DNA of 64,000 nt from Lishizhenia tianjinensis (GCF_900116425.1 NZ_FPAS01000001.1:1426291-1490290), one strand, 5' to 3'. Shown: positions 17,733 to 25,590, numbered from the stretch's first letter. Numbers and translations are program-made. Notes: generated from the sequence alone by a model not told the origin.

Positions 17733-18662
17733 TTAGAGTTCCGATCCACAGAATTTGCAAAACTTAGCGTCATCATCATGTCCTTCCAAAGAACAATTCG
17801 GACACGCTTGCGTATTGTTGGATTTATCGCCTGCAGATTTTATAAACTCATTGGTAACTATACCTGTAGGTACGGCCAAAATGGCATAACCAAAAATCAT
17901 CACTATAGACGAGATGGCCTGCCCCAAAGCCGTTACCGGAGAAATATCTCCATAACCAACGGTTGTAAGCGTAATAATTGCCCAATAAATACTTCTGGGT
18001 ATAGAGTCAAAATTAGAATCTGGACCTCCCTCCACTAAGTACATAACCGTTCCCATTATGATCACGATCATTAATACCCCCAACATGAAAACGGAAATTT
18101 TGTACCTGCTATTGCGCAAAGCCTTCATGATGGTTGTTGCTTCTGAGAGGAATTGGGCCAATTTAAAAATTCTAAAAACACGCAATAAACGAATGGATCT
18201 GATAACCGCCAAGGAATGTGTACCTGTAAAGAACAAACTAATATAGGTAGGTAGTAATGACAATAAATCTATAATCCCGTAAAAGGAAAATATGTAAGAC
18301 CACGGCTTGCGGATACACACTATTCTTAAAATATATTCAAGGGTAAACAATACGGTGAGTACCCACTCTAAGGGTTGAAAAAACCAACTCAGCTCTTCAT
18401 TGATCCAGGTAACACTCTCCAACATCACCACCAATACACTCAATAAAATAGCAACAAGGAGTATAATATCGAAATTTTTACCGGCACGTGTGTCTGCCTC
18501 ATAAATCACCTCATGCACCTTGGCACGCCAATCACTTGTAGCTGGTTTCTTCTTGTCTCTCACGTTGGCTAATTTAATGAAACTATATGAAAACCTTTCC
18601 TGGGAAGTCGGTAACTTTCTTAACATTCTGCGGATCTGTCTGCATCTTAAAGGGGCACACAA
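17733..18662 (-). CDS. Voltage-gated-type potassium channel with C-terminal zinc ribbon
   Basis: Six membrane segments are visible (about 64-310): S1-S3, an S4-like helix IRSIRLLRVFRIFKL with four arginines at about 154-168, then the pore with selectivity filter TVGYGD (residues 234-239) and S6. The tail ends with a treble-cysteine-pair zinc ribbon: CPNC (287-290) and CKFC (302-305). The start is uncertain: homologues of this type usually begin near VRDKKK, which here is a GTG codon at 18563; ATG 18626 is another option. The long N-terminal extension from 18662 lies only 26 bases from the divergent gene. A cytoplasmic zinc ribbon may serve assembly or partner binding. Confidence 0.8.
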   Translation of the reverse strand: MCAPLRCRQIRRMLRKLPTSQERFSYSFIKLANVRDKKKPATSDWRAKVHEVIYEADTRAGKNFDIILLVAILLSVLVVMLESVTWINEELSWFFQPLEWVLTVLFTLEYILRIVCIRKPWSYIFSFYGIIDLLSLLPTYISLFFTGTHSLAVIRSIRLLRVFRIFKLAQFLSEATTIMKALRNSRYKISVFMLGVLMIVIIMGTVMYLVEGGPDSNFDSIPRSIYWAIITLTTVGYGDISPVTALGQAISSIVMIFGYAILAVPTGIVTNEFIKSAGDKSNNTQACPNCSLEGHDDDAKFCKFCGSEL

Positions 18663-18673
18663 AACATTTCTAT

Positions 18674-18681
18674 TAATTTTG
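18674..18681 (+). promoter_or_regulatory. Bacteroidota -7 element, 8 bases before a start codon
   Basis: TAATTTTG matches TAnnTTTG. Its last G is 8 bases before the ATG at 18689, so if the usual spacing to the start site applies, the mRNA begins at or next to the start codon. Confidence 0.5.
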
Positions 18682-18688
18682 CGTTGAT

Positions 18689-19822
18689 ATGAATATGAGA
18701 AACATGCTAAAATCTTTATTTGTTTTTGGAATACTTTTCTTAAGTTTTAGTTCACAGCTATTTGCTCAACAGGCAAATAATCTTTTGGATGAGCGCATAC
18801 TAAAAAGAAGACTAGATCAATTACGCGCTACAAAGGATGAGGCATTATTACCTATTTATAACGACTCATTCAAGGCGGAGTTTTTGAACTTTTTAGACAA
18901 TAAAGTAGCCTTTGATTATCCCTTTAACTCGCTTACCACAGTGGGGAAAATAACTTCATCGGATGGTCAAATTAGAATCTTTAGTTGGAACGTTCAGTTA
19001 AATCCAGATGAAAACATCTACAACTGTATCATCCTAAAAAAGAAAAAAAGGAAGGGTGAACACGACATCTATGATTTAAAAGACAACTCGATGATGCTGC
19101 CCATGTTTCCGGAAGAAACACTGGATGAAAACAACTGGTACGGAGCATTGTATTATGACATAGTTGAAGTAACGAAAGGAAGAAAAACCTACTACACGCT
19201 TTTGGGTTACGACCTAAACAACTCCTTTTCTCACATGAAACTTTTGGATGTACTCTATTTCAACGGTAGAAAATTAAACTTGGGTTACCCTATGTTTGAA
19301 ACCGAAGACGGGAGCATTGCCAAGCGTGTATTCTTGGAGCATTCTAAAAAAGCTACGATGACTTTGCGCTATGACGACAGGAGAGCAAAAATTGTATTCG
19401 ATCATTTATCTCCAGAATCTCCAAGCATGAAAGATTTTAGAGAATATTATGTTCCAGACATGTCATACGACGCCTATAAATTCATTGAAGACACATGGGT
19501 TTTAGAATCTGATGTAATTGCAACCAACTCCGAAGAATCTAAAAAGATGAAAATTTCTCGTTATGATCCTGAGAAAGATACAGTAGTTGAGGTTGAAATT
19601 CGCAAAAAATGGAATTCACCTGACGGAGGAAACACACCCGTTCAGAATGGAACACATGAAGCAAAGACAGTTCCTAAGGAAGAATACGAAGGAAATGGCG
19701 AAAGTAAAACGTCAGCGAAGGAGCAAAAGGTAGAAAAAGAAAAAACCAGAAAAGAAGAGGAATTCGGTGGAGTTCAATATGGTAACTTGGGGAAGAAAAA
19801 GAAAAAAAGACGCCGTAAATAA
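18689..19822 (+). CDS. Secreted protein of unknown function with highly charged C-terminus
   Basis: A signal peptide (about residues 1-26, ending QLFAQ) is followed by about 270 residues with scattered beta-rich segments (WNVQLNPDENIYNC, YTLLGYDLNN). The last 80 residues are strongly charged and end in an unbroken basic cluster (KKKKRRRK preceded by GNLGK). I recognise no family. ATG codons at 18695 and 18704 could also start the protein. A basic, disordered tail on an exported protein is unusual; it might bind acidic polymers or nucleic acid. It is followed by dnaX 66 bases downstream, but dnaX has its own promoter element. Confidence 0.7.
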   Translation: MNMRNMLKSLFVFGILFLSFSSQLFAQQANNLLDERILKRRLDQLRATKDEALLPIYNDSFKAEFLNFLDNKVAFDYPFNSLTTVGKITSSDGQIRIFSWNVQLNPDENIYNCIILKKKKRKGEHDIYDLKDNSMMLPMFPEETLDENNWYGALYYDIVEVTKGRKTYYTLLGYDLNNSFSHMKLLDVLYFNGRKLNLGYPMFETEDGSIAKRVFLEHSKKATMTLRYDDRRAKIVFDHLSPESPSMKDFREYYVPDMSYDAYKFIEDTWVLESDVIATNSEESKKMKISRYDPEKDTVVEVEIRKKWNSPDGGNTPVQNGTHEAKTVPKEEYEGNGESKTSAKEQKVEKEKTRKEEEFGGVQYGNLGKKKKKRRRK

Positions 19823-19873
19823 ATTTTCTTTTCAGCCTTTATCAACAGTGCTTACTCAGATGAATTTTATTTT

Positions 19874-19881
19874 TATTTTTG
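19874..19881 (+). promoter_or_regulatory. Bacteroidota -7 element, 8 bases before dnaX start
   Basis: TATTTTTG matches TAnnTTTG and ends 8 bases before the dnaX ATG at 19889, the same geometry as the preceding gene. Confidence 0.45.
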
Positions 19882-19888
19882 TGGCTCC

Positions 19889-21004
19889 ATGAGCGATTAC
19901 ATAGTTTCAGCTAGAAAATACAGACCGCAGACTTTTGACTCGGTAGTTGGACAGAAGTCCATTACTACTACTTTAAAGAATGCAATTAAAAATGAGCACC
20001 TGGCTCAGGCTTTCTTGTTTTGTGGTTCACGTGGAGTAGGAAAAACTACAACAGCGCGTATTCTGGCTAAAACCATCAATTGTTTCAACCGTTCTTCAGA
20101 AGTTGAAGCTTGTGACAATTGTGACTCATGTAACTCTTTTAATGAAGGTCAATCTTTAAACGTTTACGAATTAGATGCTGCTTCTAACAACTCTGTGGAA
20201 GACATTCGTAATTTGATAGACCAAGTAAGGGTGGCTCCTCAATTAGGAACACACAAGGTATACATCATTGATGAGGTCCACATGTTAACGACTTCAGCAT
20301 TCAATGCCTTCCTTAAAACCTTAGAAGAGCCTCCAAAGCATGCTATTTTCATTTTAGCAACTACGGAGAAACACAAAATTATCCCAACCATTTTATCGCG
20401 TTGTCAGATTTTTGATTTCAATAGAATTCAAGTAAAAGACATAGCTGATCACTTGGCGGGAATTGCTGTAAAAGAAAACATCACTGCCGATCCTGAAGCT
20501 TTGCATTTAATTGCACAGAAAGCAGATGGAGCTTTACGTGATGCCTTATCTATTTTTGACCAAATCGTAACATTTGTAGGAAACAATTTAACCTACAAGG
20601 CGGTTACTGAAAACTTAAATGTACTGGATTATGACTATTACTTTAGAATAGCAGATTCAGCCATGAATGAAGATATTGCTTCAGCATTGATGTTGTACAA
20701 TGATATCTTAAACAAAGGTTTCGATGGTCACCAATTCATCGTTGGTTTATCAGAACACATGCGTAATCTTTTGGTTTGTAAAGACCTGAACACTTTAGAA
20801 CTTTTAGAAGTTGGAGAAAGCGTAAAGGAAAAATACAGAGACCAAGCCAATCAGTGGGACGCACAAATGGTATTGAGAAGCTTAGGTGTTCTTTCTCAAG
20901 CTGATGTTCAGTTTAAGGCTGCGAAGAATCAACGTTTATTAGTAGAGCTTGCCTTGATGCAACTGTGCTCTATCAAAAACGAATTCGAAAAAAAAAAAGA
21001 TTAA
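19889..21004 (+). CDS. dnaX: DNA polymerase III gamma/tau subunit, short (gamma-like) frame
   Basis: DnaX is the motor subunit of the clamp loader. Residues 1-371 contain Walker A GSRGVGKTT (46-54), a four-cysteine zinc module (CDNCDSC and an earlier Cys), Walker B VYIIDEVHML, sensor region ATTEKHKIIPTILSRC and the lid and collar domains. The frame stops at TAA 21002-21004, shortly after an 11-adenine run at 20988-20998 (residues EKKKD). The next frame (-1) continues with tau-type sequence to 21618, so a one-base shift back gives a 576-residue protein. Programmed frameshift and transcriptional slippage on A runs are known to make gamma and tau in other bacteria. A sequencing error in the homopolymer is the alternative. 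Confidence 0.9.
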   Translation: MSDYIVSARKYRPQTFDSVVGQKSITTTLKNAIKNEHLAQAFLFCGSRGVGKTTTARILAKTINCFNRSSEVEACDNCDSCNSFNEGQSLNVYELDAASNNSVEDIRNLIDQVRVAPQLGTHKVYIIDEVHMLTTSAFNAFLKTLEEPPKHAIFILATTEKHKIIPTILSRCQIFDFNRIQVKDIADHLAGIAVKENITADPEALHLIAQKADGALRDALSIFDQIVTFVGNNLTYKAVTENLNVLDYDYYFRIADSAMNEDIASALMLYNDILNKGFDGHQFIVGLSEHMRNLLVCKDLNTLELLEVGESVKEKYRDQANQWDAQMVLRSLGVLSQADVQFKAAKNQRLLVELALMQLCSIKNEFEKKKD

Positions 21005-21618
21005 CTGATCCCGTAAAGATCATTCCTTTTAAAGGGCAAGATCCAAAAGATAAAGCTCCCGCTCCTAAAAAAGCGAGCAATGCCCCCAACTTTGCATCCT
21101 TTGCAGAGAAAAAAGAAGCCAAAGTACTTTCTGCTCCTACCGGAAATTTAAAAAATGGAAATCTTTCTATTCAAGAATTACTGCGTAAACAAAAAGAAGA
21201 AAAACAAAAGGCGATTCAAAGTGGTAGCGCGAATAAACCAACTGAACAATTTAGCTTAGATGACCTAAAAATGTACTGGCGTCAGTTTGCCTTTAAGCAA
21301 AAAAGTGCCGGACTTGAGACCTTATTCTCTGCCCTTACTGTAAACGAACCTTATTTTAATGAGGACGATATGCTCATCACGCACCATGTAGATAACTTAG
21401 TACAGTTAGAATTCATGCGTTCTCACGAGGCGGATTTGGTTCAATTCTTAAGAGCTTCACTAAAAAACTTTGACATACAATTAAAGTGTGCTGTTAACCA
21501 AAGTGAGGATAGCAAAAAGAAAATGTATACCGGTAAAGACAGGTTCGAAGAAATGGCCAAACGTAACCCTAACTTAGAGACCTTGAAAAAACTCTTTAAG
21601 TTAGACATAGACTTTTAA
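20965..21618 (+). CDS. dnaX: DnaX tau-specific C-terminal region, -1 frame of dnaX
   Basis: The open frame is entered from the A11 run of dnaX (an apparent GTG at 20965 lies inside the gamma frame and is probably not used). From residue RLTDPVKIIPF the sequence is a Lys/Pro/Ala-rich linker (about 100 residues) followed by a folded region (FSLDDLKMYWRQFAFKQK, VQLEFMRSHEADLVQFLRAS) typical of the tau C-terminal domain that contacts polymerase alpha and DnaB. Its position, length and composition fit the tau-specific part, not an independent gene. The joined product has 576 codons. Confidence 0.75.
   Translation: MLYQKRIRKKKRLTDPVKIIPFKGQDPKDKAPAPKKASNAPNFASFAEKKEAKVLSAPTGNLKNGNLSIQELLRKQKEEKQKAIQSGSANKPTEQFSLDDLKMYWRQFAFKQKSAGLETLFSALTVNEPYFNEDDMLITHHVDNLVQLEFMRSHEADLVQFLRASLKNFDIQLKCAVNQSEDSKKKMYTGKDRFEEMAKRNPNLETLKKLFKLDIDF
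20988..20998 (+). other. A11 slippery run in dnaX
   Basis: Eleven consecutive A residues occupy positions 20988-20998 at the end of the gamma frame; the frame reads GAA AAA AAA AAA GAT TAA. A -1 slip lets AAA codons re-pair and read on into AGA TTA ACT. A small hairpin (TGATC/GATCA around 21007-21023) follows, but is weak. Confidence 0.7.
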
Positions 21619-21724
21619 AGCATCTCATTAGAGATATTTTCAGGATATCTGCTGGATTTAGCAATTGAAGAGTGGCTACCAAGCACTTATTTCAAAAATA
21701 AATTAAAAGAAATCGTGTAAATAC

Positions 21725-21756
21725 TTGGAATAAACTGGAAAGATTACCTATCTTTG
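21725..21756 (+). promoter_or_regulatory. Promoter of rplS
   Basis: TTG at 21725-21727 and TATCTTTG at 21749-21756 form a Bacteroidota-type -33/-7 pair with 21 bases between. The start codon is 97 bases further on, giving an unusually long leader for this genome. Confidence 0.55.
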
Positions 21757-21775
21757 CACGACATTAAAAAATCCG

Positions 21776-21805
21776 AGATGAAATGGAGTATATTTCATCT
21801 TTTTT
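21776..21805 (+). terminator. Terminator-like hairpin in the rplS leader (possible attenuator)
   Basis: AGATGAAAT (21776-21784) pairs perfectly with ATTTCATCT (21792-21800) around a 7-base loop and runs into six T residues (21800-21805). It lies between the promoter and the rplS start codon, so it could end transcription prematurely. Leaders that sense ribosomal protein L19 are known in other lineages (L19_leader of Rfam); relation to those is unknown. Confidence 0.5.
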
Positions 21806-21852
21806 AATTAATATTGCACCCCCAAAATTGGGAATACGAAAAAAGAAGAGTA

Positions 21853-22206
21853 ATGGATATTATAAGAGAACTTCAGAGCGAATTAGTTGAAATGAAAGAA
21901 TTTCCAGCATTCGGTGCCGGAGATACAATTACAGTAAGCTACAGTATTAAAGAAGGTAGTAAAGAAAGAATTCAGCAGTTCCAAGGGGTTGTATTACAGA
22001 GAAGAGGTTCTGGAGCAACCGAAACTTTCACAATCAGAAAAATGTCTGGAAACATTGGTGTTGAGCGTATCTTCCCAATCGCTTCTCCATTCATTACTGA
22101 GATCAAAGTAAACAAAAAAGGATCTGTACGTAGAGCACGTATATTCTACTTCCGTGAGAGAACTGGTAAATCAGCTCGTATCAAGGAAAAAAGATCTTTC
22201 AACTAG
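21853..22206 (+). CDS. rplS: 50S ribosomal protein L19
   Basis: Residues match the L19 pattern closely: GAGDTITVSY, FQGVVLQRRGSG, TFTIRKMSGNIGVERIFP, RRARIFYFRERTGKSARIKE. L19 sits at the 30S-50S interface. The ATG at 21853 is chosen; the open frame reaches back to a TTG at 21814, but the added residues have no counterpart in L19. A terminator-like hairpin lies in the 97-base leader and a strong terminator follows 28 bases after the stop. The protein is 117 residues, normal for bacteria. Confidence 0.95.
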   Translation: MDIIRELQSELVEMKEFPAFGAGDTITVSYSIKEGSKERIQQFQGVVLQRRGSGATETFTIRKMSGNIGVERIFPIASPFITEIKVNKKGSVRRARIFYFRERTGKSARIKEKRSFN

Positions 22207-22233
22207 GAGAACTCTCTTTATAGATAATACTAT

Positions 22234-22261
22234 AACCCCGATTTTACATCGGGGTTTTTTT
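22234..22261 (+). terminator. Rho-independent terminator of rplS
   Basis: AACCCCGAT (22234-22242) pairs with ATCGGGGTT (22248-22256) around a 5-base loop and is followed by T residues to 22261, directly against the ATG of the next gene. Confidence 0.9.
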
Positions 22262-22978
22262 ATGCCTTTTTCTATCTTTAAGTGTGTGAAAAAATTCCTA
22301 CTCATCCTCATCATTCTACTTACGGCAGTTGCTGGTTATTTCTATGTACAACCACAGTCTTACCATTATCTAAAATTTAATTTACAGGAACCTTCGGGTT
22401 ATGCCTCCACGGGTTTAGACGTTTCTCATCATCAAGGTAAAATAAACTGGGATGAAGTTTTTGCTGCCGACAACCATGTAACAATAGATTTTGTTTACCT
22501 AAAAGTAACCGAAGGAAAAACGCATGTTGATACACAGTGGAAAAGAAACAGAAAAGCACTACTTAAGCGCAAAATCAAACATGGAGCTTATCACTTTATG
22601 GCAACAAAAAGCTACCCCTGGCCTCAAGTGGAACACTTTCTAAAAAACTACAGCTATAAAGTAGGAGACCTCCCTCCCGTGTTGGATGTAGAATTGGAAG
22701 GATTTTCGGATGAAGATTTGATTGCAAAAATGAAAATCTGGCTCGATGCAGTTGAACAAAGCACAGGAATTCGTCCTATCATCTATACATCTGATCATTT
22801 CTATACCACGAAATTCAGAAACAAATTCCCGAATACAAAGTTTTGGATAGCGTCTTACTCGCGCTCTCCCAAATATTTATCAGATGATGCCATTGTTCAC
22901 TGGCAATGGACAAAAGGTGCAAACATAAATGGTATAGGCGAAAAGGTTGATTTAAATGTTTCCAAACTCATCTACTAA
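22262..22978 (+). CDS. GH25-family lysozyme with membrane anchor
   Basis: The protein of 238 residues has an N-terminal membrane segment (FLLILIILLTAVAGYFY, about 11-28) and a GH25 (Cellosyl/Lys1-type) catalytic domain: GLDVSHHQGKINWDEV, VYLKVTEG, GAYHF, and the acidic pair in PPVLDVELEG, with a WQW-type end. It should cleave muramoyl bonds of peptidoglycan outside the inner membrane. The ATG directly abuts the rplS terminator. A GTG at 22286 that begins VKKFLLIL is a possible later start, since a TATCTTTA promoter-like element lies at 22272-22279. The stop codon overlaps that of the convergent menF by 4 bases. Confidence 0.85.
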   Translation: MPFSIFKCVKKFLLILIILLTAVAGYFYVQPQSYHYLKFNLQEPSGYASTGLDVSHHQGKINWDEVFAADNHVTIDFVYLKVTEGKTHVDTQWKRNRKALLKRKIKHGAYHFMATKSYPWPQVEHFLKNYSYKVGDLPPVLDVELEGFSDEDLIAKMKIWLDAVEQSTGIRPIIYTSDHFYTTKFRNKFPNTKFWIASYSRSPKYLSDDAIVHWQWTKGANINGIGEKVDLNVSKLIY

Positions 22979-23928
22979 ACAAGGACACGAAGTAAGGTCT
23001 GAGCTTTATTAATGGTTTCTTGATATTCGGCTTCAACTACCGAGTCTTTTGTAATTCCACCTCCTACATACAAGCCCAAACTATTTTCAAAAACTTGCAT
23101 GCATCGAAGGTTTACAAATAAATCACATCGTTCTTGCCCTACCCTTCCTATCACCCCCGCATAAAAGCCTCTGCTGTGCTCCTCATGTTTAGCGATCAAA
23201 TCCAAAGCTTTATCGGTAGGCACTCCACAAACCGCAGGTGTAGGATGCAACACTTCCACAAGTTGTTTTATATTCTCGGTAGGTGTACTAAAAGTGATAT
23301 CCGTTTTTAAATGATAAACAGCACCGGTAAATATATCTTTAGGACCATCACTTTGCAGGTTACTCACTTCTGCCTTTCGTAATTTTTCAAGAATAAAATC
23401 AGTAACAAAAGCTTGCTCTTCTATCTCTTTTTGCGTCCAAGAAAGTTCTTTTGTTTTCTTTGTTCCCGCTAAAGACATCGTATAAAAAGCATTCTTCTTA
23501 CTGCTCACCAAGGTTTCAGGTGTAGCACCCATCCATGTCCCAGTATTTTCTCCTGATATAAGGTAAACAAAAGCATTCGGGTATTTTTCGCACAAGCGAT
23601 TAAAGGCATCTTCTAGTTTAAAATCTTCCGACTTTTCCACCTTGTGAATACGCGAATAAATGGCCTTTGCAATCCCCCTCACTTCGAATTCACTTTTGAA
23701 TGCACTTAATCCAGCATAATACTCCTGTTCACTTACAGCATAAGGCTCCTCTGGATGAAAACTGTAATTCTTCTCACCATCCTCCTCGTTAAAGACATAA
23801 ACTTCTTCCTTGTTAAAAGTGGTAAGCACAAAGTCACCCTCTACCAAACTTGCTAAAGTCTTTAACTCCCATTCACCTTTTGCAAAGAAAGTTTCTTCTC
23901 CCGGAATTCTATACTGTAATAAACCCAA
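22975..23928 (-). CDS. menF: Isochorismate synthase (chorismate-binding enzyme), MenF-like
   Basis: The C-terminal two thirds carry the chorismate-binding fold signatures: TPETLVS, MSLAGTKK, LHPTPAVCGVP, SRGFYAGVIG and LYVGGGITKDSVVEAEYQET. At 317 residues it is shorter than anthranilate synthase component I and lacks its N-terminal Trp-binding site, so isochorismate synthase for menaquinone is the best fit. It follows a PaaI/YdiI-type thioesterase gene with a 4-base gap; that pairing (menF with a DHNA-CoA hydrolase) supports the call. Confidence 0.85.
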   Translation of the reverse strand: MGLLQYRIPGEETFFAKGEWELKTLASLVEGDFVLTTFNKEEVYVFNEEDGEKNYSFHPEEPYAVSEQEYYAGLSAFKSEFEVRGIAKAIYSRIHKVEKSEDFKLEDAFNRLCEKYPNAFVYLISGENTGTWMGATPETLVSSKKNAFYTMSLAGTKKTKELSWTQKEIEEQAFVTDFILEKLRKAEVSNLQSDGPKDIFTGAVYHLKTDITFSTPTENIKQLVEVLHPTPAVCGVPTDKALDLIAKHEEHSRGFYAGVIGRVGQERCDLFVNLRCMQVFENSLGLYVGGGITKDSVVEAEYQETINKAQTLLRVLV

Positions 23929-23932
23929 AGCC

Positions 23933-24352
23933 TTATTTTCTATCTATGATCATGGTTGTTAACCTTCCTGTACAAACGAGTTTATCTGTCGACATATCGT
24001 AGATATCTACCTGCCAAACATGGGTCTTTTTTCCTGCGTGAACAATTTTCCCTATCGCTTTTACACTTCCAGACTTCACACTTCCCACATGGTTTGCGTT
24101 GATTTCTATCCCTACAGGCGCTTGTTTTTTTGGATCAATTAAAAGTACACTCCCCATACTTCCGATAGATTCTATCAATGCCGCACTAGCACCTCCGTGT
24201 AGAAGTCCCATAGGCTGATGCGTTCGGTGATCTACAGGCATGGTACTGACAACATAATCTTCACCAATTTCAATACACTCTATACCCAACACCTCCATGA
24301 GGGTGTTTTTATTCAACGCATTTATTTGCGCAAGGTCTACTTTCTTCAACAT
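23933..24352 (-). CDS. menI: Hotdog-fold thioesterase, probable DHNA-CoA hydrolase (MenI/YdiI-like)
   Basis: This 139-residue protein is a PaaI/YdiI-type hotdog thioesterase. It has THQPMGLLHGGASAALIES, containing the catalytic Glu and the HGG turn, and the ISL-like strand GIEINANHVGSVKSG. Hydrolysis of 1,4-dihydroxy-2-naphthoyl-CoA in menaquinone synthesis is inferred from the adjacent menF, which starts 4 bases downstream of its stop. A TAAATTTG element only 5 bases before the ATG may be a promoter but is too close for a normal leader. Confidence 0.75.
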   Translation of the reverse strand: MLKKVDLAQINALNKNTLMEVLGIECIEIGEDYVVSTMPVDHRTHQPMGLLHGGASAALIESIGSMGSVLLIDPKKQAPVGIEINANHVGSVKSGSVKAIGKIVHAGKKTHVWQVDIYDMSTDKLVCTGRLTTMIIDRK

Positions 24353-24475
24353 GACACAAATTTAATGAAAGGTGCAACTTTCGGAAATTCCAGCTTCAAA
24401 TTATTAACAGTTGTAAGTAAAGAAACAAAGGAGCTCTAACTCCTCAGCACACTGCTTTATCATTATCTTTAGCCC

Positions 24476-25489
24476 ATGATAAATATTGAAGAAAATATTA
24501 ATCTAAAAGCACATACTACTTTTGGAGTTGATAGTAGAGCCAGCAAATTTGTTCGCTTTTCATCCTTGGATGAGTTGAAGGAAATCTTCGCCTTAAAGCC
24601 TGAGCCTTTTATGATTTTAGGTGGAGGTAGCAACATGTTACTTACACAAGATTACGATGGTTGGGTTATACAAAACCAAATCAAGGGTATAGAAGTCTTT
24701 AAAGAAGATGACGATTACATCTACCTTAAAGTAGGTGCTGGAGAAAACTGGCATGAGTTTGTTCAATATTGCATCAATCACAATTATGGTGGTGTAGAAA
24801 ATCTTTCTCTTATCCCAGGTAATGTAGGTACGAGTCCCATGCAAAACATCGGTGCCTACGGTGTTGAAATCAAAGATATTTTTGACCACTTAGAAGCTTA
24901 CCTCATAAACGAACAGACAACGAAAACCTTCCATAATTCTGAATGCAATTTTGGGTATCGTGAAAGTATTTTTAAACGCGAATTGAAAAACAAGGCCGTT
25001 ATTACACACGTTTGTTATCGATTAACGAAAAAAAATCATGTCCTAAAAATGAGTTATGGAGCCATACAAGATGAGCTTCAAAAACAAGGTGTAGAAATTC
25101 CGAGTATAAAAGATATTAGTCAAGCAGTCATTGCCATTCGTCAGAGTAAATTACCCGATCCTAAAGAAATAGGAAATGCGGGAAGTTTTTTCAAAAACCC
25201 TGTTATCTCTGCTGGAGAATTTGAACTTTTGCAGAGTAAATACCCAGAAATGCCCAACTATCCTGCAGGTACTGAAAAAGTTAAGCTTGCGGCCGGTTGG
25301 CTAATCGAACAAAGTGGATGGAAAGGAAAGACCTTTGGCAATTTCGGCGTGCATAAAAAACAAGCCCTAGTTTTGGTAAATTATGGAGGTGCGCAAGGAA
25401 AAGACATCTATGATTTATCCGCTCAAATCATTGAAGACGTGCGCGCTAAGTTTGGGGTAGAATTAGAACGCGAAGTCAACATCATTTAG
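24476..25489 (+). CDS. murB: UDP-N-acetylmuramate dehydrogenase
   Basis: An FAD-dependent enzyme that reduces UDP-GlcNAc-enolpyruvate in peptidoglycan precursor synthesis. Visible motifs: HTTFGVD near the N-terminus, the FAD-binding LGGGSNML, LSLIPGNVGTSPMQNIGAYG, FGYRESIFK, and NAGSFFKNP with the proton-donor serine; the C-terminus contains AAGWLIEQSGWKGK. The extra inserted region and length (337 residues) fit the E. coli-type (type I) subgroup. It is transcribed divergently from menI and stands alone. Confidence 0.93.
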   Translation: MINIEENINLKAHTTFGVDSRASKFVRFSSLDELKEIFALKPEPFMILGGGSNMLLTQDYDGWVIQNQIKGIEVFKEDDDYIYLKVGAGENWHEFVQYCINHNYGGVENLSLIPGNVGTSPMQNIGAYGVEIKDIFDHLEAYLINEQTTKTFHNSECNFGYRESIFKRELKNKAVITHVCYRLTKKNHVLKMSYGAIQDELQKQGVEIPSIKDISQAVIAIRQSKLPDPKEIGNAGSFFKNPVISAGEFELLQSKYPEMPNYPAGTEKVKLAAGWLIEQSGWKGKTFGNFGVHKKQALVLVNYGGAQGKDIYDLSAQIIEDVRAKFGVELEREVNII

Positions 25490-25576
25490 CATTTAACGAG
25501 GTTTGTAGTACACTATTTTCTGGTGGAGTTGTTGAAAATTACCTGCCGTAATTTTTCCTACTCTTCAGAATTAAAT

Positions 25577-25584
25577 TAAATTTG
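25577..25584 (+). promoter_or_regulatory. Bacteroidota -7 element of the alpha-oxoamine synthase gene
   Basis: TAAATTTG matches TAnnTTTG, 53 bases before the ATG at 25637, in front of a short hairpin and an A-rich leader. Confidence 0.5.
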
Positions 25585-25590
25585 CAAACC

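Noticed and set aside
19889..21618. dnaX as a broken pseudogene
   Set aside because: Both frames are intact and family-like up to and after the A11 run, and slippage at A runs in dnaX is known, so a programmed shift is more likely. Sequencing error remains possible.
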